Source of the DNA: an uncultured Methylobacteriaceae bacterium | GTDB taxonomy: Bacteria; Pseudomonadota; Alphaproteobacteria; Rhizobiales; Beijerinckiaceae | Reading direction: 5' to 3' | Length of the DNA stretch: 20,797 nucleotides | Assembly: GCA_937872715.1 (NCBI GenBank) | Contig: CALMTJ010000179.1 | Coordinates: 2,804-23,600 of the forward strand | Part shown: positions 14,757 through 20,797 of the stretch, piece after piece | Position numbering within the stretch: the stretch's first letter is position 1 | Layout of the letters: each line of letters opens with the position of its first letter | Notes under the pieces: model-generated | What the model saw: the letters and a program-made list of their open reading frames with translations, nothing else | The model's database searches: none | Told to the model about the DNA's origin: nothing | Program-made: the position numbers and the translations under genes

Positions 14757-15619
14757 TCGTGATTCGCCTGCAGGGCGGGCTCGGGAATCAAATGTTCCAG
14801 TATGCCCACGGACGTCGGCTCGCGACCGCGACAGGTCGCTTGCTGTGGCTCGACTTGTCCTGGTTCGACGAAGCGGAGTCGCTCGGTCAGACGCCACGCA
14901 GCTATCAACTCGGCGCGTTCAGGACGAGGTCTCTGGTCCTGCCCGCTTGGCTGGCTCGCGCGGCCTTCTCGGGATCGCCGTCGAGAGGCTTGGTCACGCG
15001 CGCGGTCGAGCGGTTCGTCCATCGCGTGCGGGAAAGCTCGGGTCCCATCGATCCCGCCTCTCTCCGGGGTCGACGGATCGTTCACCTGGAGGGCTATTGG
15101 CAGGGCGAGGCATTCTTCGAGCCCTTTGCCGCCGCGATCGGGGACGATTTCCGCCTCGCGGCGCCGATGACCGCCCATCGGAAAGGCATCTTGAGGAGGA
15201 TCGGGGAGAAGGCCTCCGTCTCCGTCCACGTGCGCAGGGCCGACTACGTCACGCATCCGGGCGTGAGCGCCTTCCACGGGACCTGCGCACCGGAATGGTA
15301 CGCGGACGCCATGGCCAGGATGGAGGAGCACGAGCCGGGCTGCCGCTTCGTCGTGTTCAGCGACGACGTGCCTTGGTCGCGCGCGAACCTGCCGGCGCGC
15401 GCCGACATGATCTTTGTGGATAAGTCTGACGGTCGGGACTACGAGGACCTCCACCTGATGGCGGCGTGCCGCCATCACATCATCGCCAACAGCTCCTTCA
15501 GCTGGTGGGCCGCCTGGTTGAACCGCTCGCCCGGCAAGCGGGTGATCGCGCCCCGGCGATGGTTCCTGGCGAGGGAGGCGCCGGACGGGCTCCTCCCGAC
15601 AGGTTGGGAGAGGCTGTAG
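14753..15619 (+). CDS. Glycosyltransferase family 11 (alpha-1,2-fucosyltransferase type)
   Basis: The product has 288 residues starting at GTG 14753, which overlaps the GT2 stop (GTGA); the frame upstream lies inside the GT2 gene. It carries all GT11 hallmarks: IRLQGGLGNQMFQYA (4-18), the donor-binding HVRRADYV (159-166), FSDDVPW and NSSFSWWAAWL near the C-terminus. Characterised relatives transfer fucose from GDP-fucose in alpha-1,2 linkage to galactose in O-antigens; some bacterial members use other deoxyhexoses. No gmd or fcl (GDP-fucose synthesis) lies in the window, so donor supply must be encoded elsewhere, or the donor differs. It is the last gene of the coupled GT32-GT2-GT11 run. Confidence 0.92.
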   Translation: MIVIRLQGGLGNQMFQYAHGRRLATATGRLLWLDLSWFDEAESLGQTPRSYQLGAFRTRSLVLPAWLARAAFSGSPSRGLVTRAVERFVHRVRESSGPIDPASLRGRRIVHLEGYWQGEAFFEPFAAAIGDDFRLAAPMTAHRKGILRRIGEKASVSVHVRRADYVTHPGVSAFHGTCAPEWYADAMARMEEHEPGCRFVVFSDDVPWSRANLPARADMIFVDKSDGRDYEDLHLMAACRHHIIANSSFSWWAAWLNRSPGKRVIAPRRWFLAREAPDGLLPTGWERL

Positions 15620-15749
15620 CGGCTCGGCCGGTCGGGGAGAGACCTGTTCCAGTTCACGGCCTGACACGGTAAGACGATCGCGGGCTCCTCAGGCGGGAAG
15701 GGATGCGGGCCGCGCACCCGCCGAGCCGTATCGGAGCTGTTATCGACCC

Positions 15750-16598
15750 ATGCGACCGAGCGACGTCGTCAACAAGGTCTTGTCGCCGTTCGGCCTCCGC
15801 GTCACGAGACTGCAGAGCTACGGCCGGCGGGAGAAGGAGCGCGACAGCGACACGTGGGCCGATCTCATGGCCATGATGAGATCGGCGAGCACGCTCGACC
15901 TCGCGGACATCCACGACTTCAACCAGCGGTCTCGAGACAGGTGGGTGGCCGCAAGGGCTCGGAGCGTCCCGGCGGGTGCGCGAGTGCTGGATGTGGGATG
16001 CGGAACGGCCCTTTACGGTCCGCTATTCGACCATTGCGAGTACAGGACACACGACTTCGCGCAATATGATGGGCTGCGTTCGGGGCGCGAAGGTCGCTAC
16101 GGGCAGATCGACTACGTGTCCGACATCACGGCCATTCCTGTCGCCGACGGATCGTTCGACGTCATCCTGTGCACGGAAGTGCTCGAACATGTCCCCTATC
16201 CCATCGAGGCTCTCCGGGAGATGGTCCGGATCGTCCGGCCGGCCGGACGGCTCCTCATCACGGCTCCGCTCGGTTCCGGCCTCCATCAGCAGCCGTTCCA
16301 CTTCTACGGCGGCTACACCGATCATTGGTACCGGAAGTTCCTGATGGAGTTCGGCTGCGATGTCACAACGATCGAGCCTAATCGCGGCTGGTTCGCCCAC
16401 ATGGCGCAGGAATGTGCCCGGTTCGGCTGGACCTACGACAAGCACCGGCATCTCTACGGGCCGGACGGCGACCGGCTTCTCGACCTGTTCACGGACGTGC
16501 TGCCTCGTTTCCTTTACGGGCAGGACGAGAAAGCACCGATACCCGAATTCACGACCGGGTTCTTCGTTGAAGCGCAACGCCAGCTGAAAGCCGGATGA
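15750..16598 (+). CDS. SAM-dependent methyltransferase (class I, Methyltransf_11 type)
   Basis: The product has 282 residues starting at ATG 15750, with GGAG at 15733-15736 as a rather distant ribosome site. The Rossmann-like SAM domain starts with RVLDVGCGTALYG (78-90), followed by an acidic strand end, PVADGSFDVILCTEVLEHVPYP (motif II/post-motif region) and RPAGRLLITAPLGSG. The 75 residues before the SAM loop are basic and helical. It is preceded by a 130-base gap in which nothing definite is seen apart from a distant inverted repeat, so a promoter may lie there. The next methyltransferase starts four bases after its stop, suggesting a pair. A glycan target is inferred from the location; the acceptor cannot be read from the sequence. 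Confidence 0.87.
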   Translation: MRPSDVVNKVLSPFGLRVTRLQSYGRREKERDSDTWADLMAMMRSASTLDLADIHDFNQRSRDRWVAARARSVPAGARVLDVGCGTALYGPLFDHCEYRTHDFAQYDGLRSGREGRYGQIDYVSDITAIPVADGSFDVILCTEVLEHVPYPIEALREMVRIVRPAGRLLITAPLGSGLHQQPFHFYGGYTDHWYRKFLMEFGCDVTTIEPNRGWFAHMAQECARFGWTYDKHRHLYGPDGDRLLDLFTDVLPRFLYGQDEKAPIPEFTTGFFVEAQRQLKAG

Positions 16599-16602
16599 CG
16601 CG

Positions 16603-17355
16603 ATGTATCCGCGACTTGAAAGGATGCTGCGTCCGCTGAGGGTCGTCTTTTCCGACGACCGTCCCAGCGGAAAACCCGAGGATCGGATCATGAAGGCGGC
16701 GGCAGGCAGCGCCCCCCGGCTTCATCTTGGATGTGGAGAGGTTCATCTCGAAGGCTACGTGAACATCGATTTCCCGTCCTCGGAACACAACGTGATGAGG
16801 GTCACGCCCGACGTAAACTGCGACATCCTGAAACTCGATTTCGCGAATGGGACCATCGCAGAGGTGCGGTTGCACCATGTCTTCGAGCATTTCCGCCGCG
16901 TGACGGCACTGGCATGCTTGGTGAAGTGGCATGCGTGGCTGAAGATCGGGGGTGTCCTCTGGATCGAGACACCGGATTTCGAGGCATCGGCCACGGATTT
17001 CACCCAGGCTACGAAGTTGTCCGACAAATTGAAGGCGCTCAGGCATCTCGAAGGAGACCAGGCCGCATCCTGGGCTTTTCATATCGGCCAGTGGTTCCCT
17101 GAACGATTTCAAACGTCATTGGCAGAACTCGGATATGGTGAGATCATCATAGATCGGCAGCGAAGCGATCATTCGCCTCCTTTGCGGAATGTGACCGTCC
17201 GTGCTCGGAAAACGAGATATCGCGATATCGAGGCGCAGTTCTCGTCCTCCTGCGACCTGTTACGGGATTTCCTGGTGGATGAAGCGGAAGAGCCCACATG
17301 GAGGATCTGGAGATCTCAGCTGGCGCAAGAACTCGGGCTGTCCGTCGAAGGCTGA
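16603..17355 (+). CDS. SAM-dependent methyltransferase-like protein
   Basis: The product has 250 residues starting at ATG 16603. LHLGCGEVHLEGYVNIDF (40-57) is the SAM-binding loop and acidic second strand of the group of 'predicted SAM-dependent methyltransferases' often found in polysaccharide loci. LHHVFEHF (90-97) and KIGGVLWIETPDF are the expected later motifs. The C-terminal 90 residues carry RNVTVRARK and a helical acidic tail. Only four bases separate it from the previous methyltransferase, so the two are likely co-expressed; they are not close homologues of one another in sequence. The 220-base gap after it has leader-like structure before rfbF. The substrate is unknown. Confidence 0.83.
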   Translation: MYPRLERMLRPLRVVFSDDRPSGKPEDRIMKAAAGSAPRLHLGCGEVHLEGYVNIDFPSSEHNVMRVTPDVNCDILKLDFANGTIAEVRLHHVFEHFRRVTALACLVKWHAWLKIGGVLWIETPDFEASATDFTQATKLSDKLKALRHLEGDQAASWAFHIGQWFPERFQTSLAELGYGEIIIDRQRSDHSPPLRNVTVRARKTRYRDIEAQFSSSCDLLRDFLVDEAEEPTWRIWRSQLAQELGLSVEG

Positions 17356-17506
17356 GGCAAGCTGACGGCACCGGAACGCGACGAGATGTGCCCTCAAGCG
17401 ACATGCCTGTCCGTTGCGCCGGAACCGCTCCGCCCGCCCTTGGCCGGCCGGGATAGTGCCGTGATGGCGATTGCACCTAGCCGCTGCACGTTCGACTGCG
17501 CCGCCG

Positions 17507-17553
17507 CCCGGCACGGCCGGGTCGCCGCGATGCCCGGCGACGTGCTCGCCGGG
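17507..17553 (+). promoter_or_regulatory. Attenuator-like alternative hairpins upstream of rfbF
   Basis: Four segments alternate: CCCGGC (17507-17512), GCCGGG (17516-17521), CCCGGCGA (17533-17540) and TCGCCGGG (17546-17553). Segment 1 pairs with 2, and 3 with 4 (eight base pairs, five-base loop); alternatively 2 pairs with 3. The last stem ends 23 bases before the GTG of rfbF. The layout could be a leader switch or a translation-blocking stem. No T tract follows. In GC-rich DNA such pairing can be accidental. Confidence 0.35.
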
Positions 17554-17576
17554 TCCACCTCGCGGAAGCACCTCCC

Positions 17577-18347
17577 GTGAAGGCCGTGATTCTCGCCGGC
17601 GGGCTCGGGACGCGCATCTCGGAGGAGACGCATCTTCGGCCGAAGCCGATGATCGAGATCGGCGGAAAGCCGATCATCTGGCATATCATGAAGATCTACG
17701 CCGCGCACGGAGTCACGGACTTCGTGATCTGCTGCGGCTACAAAGGGTACGTCATCAAGGAGTACTTCGCGAACTACTTCTTGCACATGTCGGACGTCAC
17801 CATCGATCTGGCCAGCAACCAGATGGAAGTGCACGCGAAGTTTGCCGAACCATGGCGCATCACGCTCGTCGACACGGGCGAGCTGACGCAGACGGGAGGC
17901 CGGCTGAAACGCGTCGCCTCCTACCTGAACAACGAGGAGGCCTTCTGCTTCACCTACGGCGATGGGGTGGCAGATATCGACATACGGGCGCAGATCGCCT
18001 TTCATGAGGCGCATGGCCGCAAGGCCACGATCACGGCGGTTCAGCCCCCTGGGCGCTATGGAGCACTCGCCATCGGGAACGGCTTCGTCGAGCGCTTCAC
18101 CGAGAAGCCGGCCGGCGAAGGCGGGTTGATCAACGGAGGTTTCTTCGTCCTGTCGCCGGCCACGATCAATGCGATTGAGGGCGACGACACCTCCTGGGAG
18201 ACCACGGCGCTTCAGCGTCTCGCGGCCGAGCGGCAGCTCATGGCCTTCGAGCACCACGGCTTCTGGCAGCCCATGGACGCCTTGCGGGACAAGGCCTTGC
18301 TGGAGGATTTGTGGAGGTCCGGGCAGGCGCCCTGGAAAGTGTGGTGA
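17577..18347 (+). CDS. rfbF: Glucose-1-phosphate cytidylyltransferase
   Basis: The product has 256 residues, almost exactly the length of RfbF/DdhA (257). It makes CDP-glucose from CTP and glucose-1-phosphate, the first step toward CDP-3,6-dideoxyhexoses. Motifs: AVILAGGLGTR (3-13), the substrate lysine in LRPKPMIEIGGKP (K23), IWHIMKIYAAHG, CCGYKGYVIKEYF typical of this subfamily, YGDGVADID carrying the metal-binding Asp, TEKPAGEGGLINGGFFV and WQPMDALRDK. GTG 17577 is the start, as the conserved N-terminus begins there; CGGAAG at about 17562 may serve as ribosome site. The later genes of the CDP-sugar path (dehydratase ddhB, ddhC) are not in the window. It is the last gene of the polysaccharide cluster, converging on the membrane-protein gene with 22 bases between. 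Confidence 0.94.
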   Translation: MKAVILAGGLGTRISEETHLRPKPMIEIGGKPIIWHIMKIYAAHGVTDFVICCGYKGYVIKEYFANYFLHMSDVTIDLASNQMEVHAKFAEPWRITLVDTGELTQTGGRLKRVASYLNNEEAFCFTYGDGVADIDIRAQIAFHEAHGRKATITAVQPPGRYGALAIGNGFVERFTEKPAGEGGLINGGFFVLSPATINAIEGDDTSWETTALQRLAAERQLMAFEHHGFWQPMDALRDKALLEDLWRSGQAPWKVW

Positions 18348-18369
18348 GCGGACGGGGCATCCGCACGAG

Positions 18370-19005
18370 CTACCCGACGACGCCCGACAGCGCTCCCGAG
18401 GCCGACAGGTCGAGGAGCAGCCCGAGCGCCGCCACGGCGGCGGCCTGTCGGCCGTCGAGGCCCAAGGTGAGGCGGGCCGCCCACCATTGCGCCTGGATCG
18501 CGATCACCGCGAAGGCGCAGGTGAACAGGACGGAGAGCGGCGCGGTCTCGATCCTCATCAGGAACAGCGCGCCCGGGACCGAGAGGGCCAGGGCGCCGTA
18601 GGCCGAGATCCAGTTGGTCGCGATCACGAAGGGCACGAAGCGCTCCCCGTAGGCGGTGCCCCTCAGCACGAAGGCCATCGCGGCCGGCAGCGCCAGGAAG
18701 CTCCCGAGATGGGCGAGCGCGGTCGCGGCCACGACCGCGTGGTCGTCGAGCAGCGCCCATCCCTCGACGTCGAGCCCCGCACCCGTCCGGACGAGGCCGA
18801 CGGAGACGACCATCGCCGGCACGGTCAGCAGAACGGCCAGGAAGGAGCGGCGGAACCCTGCTCCGCTGACGTCGAAAGCGGCGAGCGCGTCGGGACGCCT
18901 GTTCACCAGGGCGGCCGTGCCCTTGAGGGATCGTCCGAGGTCGTCGACGGTCAAGGTCGCCTCCTGATCGAGTGGCGCCCCGGACGTCTCCTCCGACGGG
19001 ATCAT
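18370..19005 (-). CDS. Multi-spanning inner-membrane protein, unknown function
   Basis: I do not recognise the family. The 211-residue product has a soluble acidic N-terminus of about 50 residues and then about five hydrophobic segments: FLAVLLTVPAMVVSVGLV, VVAATALAHLGSFLALPAAMAFVL, FVIATNWISAYGALALSVPGALFL, LSVLFTCAFAVIAIQAQWW and AAAVAALGLLLDLSASGAL. Thus it should be an integral membrane protein. Start ATG 19005 lies 29 bases after the dapE stop on the same strand, so it may be the third gene of a dapD-dapE unit. A 12-base palindrome occupies the place of its ribosome site, and no Shine-Dalgarno is evident. Its position in the dap unit, rather than in the glycan cluster, suggests chromosomal background. 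Function is unknown. Confidence 0.75.
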   Translation of the reverse strand: MIPSEETSGAPLDQEATLTVDDLGRSLKGTAALVNRRPDALAAFDVSGAGFRRSFLAVLLTVPAMVVSVGLVRTGAGLDVEGWALLDDHAVVAATALAHLGSFLALPAAMAFVLRGTAYGERFVPFVIATNWISAYGALALSVPGALFLMRIETAPLSVLFTCAFAVIAIQAQWWAARLTLGLDGRQAAAVAALGLLLDLSASGALSGVVG

Positions 19006-19006
19006 A

Positions 19007-19018
19007 CGACTTAAGTCG
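19007..19018. promoter_or_regulatory. 12-bp perfect palindrome before the membrane-protein gene
   Basis: CGACTTAAGTCG is a perfect palindrome in the 28-base gap between the dapE stop and the ATG at 19005, one base from the start codon and covering the expected Shine-Dalgarno position. It could be an operator or hide the start in RNA structure. It is A+T-containing in otherwise very GC-rich sequence. Confidence 0.4.
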
Positions 19019-19033
19019 CAGCCGAGGCAAGTG

Positions 19034-20188
19034 TCAGGCGAAGTAGAGGTCGAGGAATCGCCGGTAGATGCGGGTCAGCGTCTCGAGGTCGGCCGTGGCC
19101 ACGTGCTCGTCCGTGCCGTGCATCGTCCGGCCGACGAGGCCGAACTCCACGACGGCGCAATGATCCTTGATGAAGCGGGCATCCGAGGTGCCGCCCATCG
19201 TGGAGAGCGCCGGCCGCCGCCCCGTCTCGGCCTCGACCGCCGTCCCGAGAAGGTCGGTGAGGCGACCGGGCTCGGTCAGGACGGCGCGGGTGTTGGGGGC
19301 GTCGAAATCGTGGGTGAAGGCCGCGCGGGCCGCGGCCGCGCCGACGCGGGCCCGCAGCGCCGCCGCCAGGGTCTCCGGGTCCCACAGGTCGTTGAACCGG
19401 ACGTTGAACACGCCGCGCGCCACGGCCGGGATCACGTTGGTGGCCGCGTTGCCGACATCCAGGCTCGTCCATTCGAGGTTGGAGGCGTCGAATCGCGCCG
19501 TGCCGCCGTCGAGCGGCTCCGCCAGTCGGATGACGATGCGGGCCAGAGCCGGGATGGGATTCGCGGCGAGATGGGGATAGGCGACATGGCCCTGGCTGCC
19601 CCGCACGGTGAGCCGTCCGGTGAGCGAGCCGCGCCGGCCGATCTTGATCATGTCGCCCAGCCGCTCCGGATTGGTCGGCTCGCCCAGGAGGCAGGCGTCG
19701 AAACGCTCGCCGCGCTCCGCCGCCCAGCGGAGGAGCTTGACCGTGCCGTTCACGGCCGGCCCTTCCTCGTCGCCCGTCAGCAGGAACGCGACCGAGCCCC
19801 GAAGGCCGGGACCGCGGTCTCGCACGAAGCCGAGCGCCGCCGCCAGCATGGCGGCGACTCCGCCCTTCATGTCGGCCGCGCCGCGGCCGTGCAGCATCCC
19901 GTCCGCCACGACCCCGCCGAACGGATCGTGCTTCCATCCGGCGGGATCGCCCGCCGGCACTACGTCCGTATGGCCCGCGAAGGCGAGGCACGGGCCCTCG
20001 CGCCCGTAACGGGCGAAGAGGTTCTCGACATCGGGCTGGCCCGGCTCCGAGAAGACGGGCCGGTGCACGGCGAATCCGGCCGGCGCGAGCACGCTCTCGA
20101 CGAGGGCGAGCGCCCCGCCCTCGTCCGGCGTGACGGACGGGCACCGGATCAGCGCCTGGGCCAGCTCGAGCGCCGTGTCGGCCGCCAT
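19034..20188 (-). CDS. dapE: Succinyl-diaminopimelate desuccinylase
   Basis: The product has 384 residues, the usual DapE length. It removes succinate from N-succinyl-LL-2,6-diaminopimelate in lysine and peptidoglycan-precursor synthesis, in the cytoplasm with two zinc ions. M20 metallopeptidase motifs are visible: FAGHTDVVPAGD with H73 and D75, GRGAADMKGG with the bridging D106, LTGDEEGPAVNGT with the catalytic E141 and zinc ligand E142, GEPTN with E170, SQGHVAYPHLA in the dimerisation domain, GGTSDARF and TMHGTDEH supplying the last zinc ligand. ATG 20188 lies 18 bases after the dapD stop, so the two are one unit. GC is very high. Nothing unusual is seen in the enzyme. Confidence 0.96.
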   Translation of the reverse strand: MAADTALELAQALIRCPSVTPDEGGALALVESVLAPAGFAVHRPVFSEPGQPDVENLFARYGREGPCLAFAGHTDVVPAGDPAGWKHDPFGGVVADGMLHGRGAADMKGGVAAMLAAALGFVRDRGPGLRGSVAFLLTGDEEGPAVNGTVKLLRWAAERGERFDACLLGEPTNPERLGDMIKIGRRGSLTGRLTVRGSQGHVAYPHLAANPIPALARIVIRLAEPLDGGTARFDASNLEWTSLDVGNAATNVIPAVARGVFNVRFNDLWDPETLAAALRARVGAAAARAAFTHDFDAPNTRAVLTEPGRLTDLLGTAVEAETGRRPALSTMGGTSDARFIKDHCAVVEFGLVGRTMHGTDEHVATADLETLTRIYRRFLDLYFA

Positions 20189-20206
20189 GTCCGGACCGCG
20201 CGCCGC

Positions 20207-20797
20207 TCAGTCCCGCAGGAGCTCGTTGATGGAGGTCTTCGCGCGCGTGCCGGCATCCACACGCTTCACGATCACCGCGCAATAGAGCGACGGCCCGGGC
20301 GAGCCGTCGGGCAGGGCCTTGCCGGGCATGGCGCCCGCCACCACCACGGAATAGGGCGGGACGCGCCCGGTCGTGACCTCGCCCGTCGCCCGGTCGACGA
20401 TCCTGGTCGAGGCCCCGAGGTAGACGCCCATCGACAGGACGGAGCCCTGCCCCACGATCACGCCCTCGGCCACCTCCGAGCGGGCGCCGATGAAGCAATC
20501 GTCCTCGATGATCACCGGGTTCGCCTGCAGCGGTTCCAGGACGCCCGCGATGCCGGCGCCTCCCGAGATGTGGCAGTTCCTCCCGACCTGGGCGCAGGAT
20601 CCGATGGTGGACCAGGTGTCCACCATCGTGCCCTCGCCGACATGGGCGCCGAGATTGACGAAGGACGGCATCAGCACGACCCCGGGCGCGATATAGGCGC
20701 CGCGCCGAACGGTGCAGTTCGGCACCGCCCGGAAGCCCGCCGCCCGCCAGCGGTTCTCGCCCCAACCCTCGAACTTGGACGGCACCTTGTCGAACCA
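20207..20797 (-). CDS. dapD: 2,3,4,5-tetrahydropyridine-2,6-dicarboxylate N-succinyltransferase, 5' end cut by the window
   Basis: The frame is open to the right edge (its first visible codons read WFDK before VPSKFEGW), so the gene's start lies beyond 20797 and about 196 codons of the C-terminal part are present. The left-handed beta-helix hexapeptide repeats are plain: RRGAYIAPGVVLMPSFVNLG, GTMVDTWSTIGSCAQVG, CHISGGAGIAGVLEPLQ and FIGARSEVAEG. The C-terminal segment with SLYCAVIVKRVD matches DapD. The enzyme succinylates tetrahydrodipicolinate with succinyl-CoA, the step before DapC and DapE. It precedes dapE in the same unit. Confidence 0.96.
   Translation of the reverse strand, partial: WFDKVPSKFEGWGENRWRAAGFRAVPNCTVRRGAYIAPGVVLMPSFVNLGAHVGEGTMVDTWSTIGSCAQVGRNCHISGGAGIAGVLEPLQANPVIIEDDCFIGARSEVAEGVIVGQGSVLSMGVYLGASTRIVDRATGEVTTGRVPPYSVVVAGAMPGKALPDGSPGPSLYCAVIVKRVDAGTRAKTSINELLRD

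Noticed and set aside
15620..15728. Nine-base inverted repeat (15620-15628 / 15720-15728) spanning the gap before the first methyltransferase
   Set aside because: The 91-base spacer and high GC make chance pairing likely; no other signal supports a function.
17386..17580. 64-codon frame before rfbF as an ordinary protein gene
   Set aside because: No recognisable features and no clear ribosome site; kept only as a possible leader frame in the attenuator finding.
18348..18364. Five-base stem between the convergent rfbF and membrane-protein genes as a terminator
   Set aside because: The stem is too short and lacks a T run; not distinguishable from chance.
19011..20765. 584-codon minus-strand frame across dapE and dapD
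   Set aside because: It is another reading frame of two certain genes, with an Arg/Gly/Ala-rich product and no family features.

Overview
The window is high-GC DNA. Its short overlapping genes, frequent GTG starts, and dapE/dapD pair beside an envelope-polysaccharide locus suggest an alphaproteobacterium, and the general style recalls Methylobacterium/Methylorubrum. That assignment is inference from gene content and codon use; no rRNA or other marker gene is present. I see no tRNA, rRNA, CRISPR array, insertion sequence or integrase.

Almost the whole window (1-18347) is a surface-polysaccharide/LPS gene cluster made of several short transcription units. The left end holds a tightly overlapping plus-strand unit: the tail of a transketolase N-terminal subunit, a separate transketolase C-terminal subunit, an SDR-type nucleotide-sugar epimerase/reductase and a family-2 glycosyltransferase. 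A TylF-like O-methyltransferase with clearly lower GC follows. Next come hldD on the minus strand and a divergent 1061-residue protein that ends in an ADP-heptose (GT9) glycosyltransferase domain. A minus-strand group then holds an AGE-family sugar epimerase/isomerase, a probable small protein and an unrecognised protein with a C-terminal beta-rich module. Divergent from that group is hldE, followed by a GT32-like transferase, a GT2 and a GT11 (fucosyltransferase-type) enzyme, the last three coupled or nearly so. Two SAM-dependent methyltransferases and a glucose-1-phosphate cytidylyltransferase (rfbF type) complete the cluster. The right end (18370-20797, minus strand) is chromosomal background: a small multi-spanning membrane protein, dapE and the 3'-terminal part of dapD.

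The genes fit one purpose. HldE and HldD make ADP-L-glycero-D-manno-heptose, and the GT9 domain would transfer heptose. RfbF-type activity would supply CDP-glucose for deoxysugars. The split transketolase plus SDR could build a branched or otherwise modified sugar, or feed sedoheptulose-7-phosphate to heptose synthesis. The GT2, GT32 and GT11 enzymes would assemble the repeat unit, and the three methyltransferases would decorate it. Heptose isomerase (gmhA), heptose phosphatase (gmhB), CDP-glucose dehydratase, GDP-fucose synthesis, polymerase and transporter genes are not in the window.

The points most worth following are: a shared, apparently unnamed C-terminal module in two otherwise unrelated proteins (GPYI motif); the very large GT9 fusion; the split transketolase/SDR cassette; glycosyltransferases with altered metal-binding motifs; and several operator-like or attenuator-like sequence structures in the few intergenic gaps.
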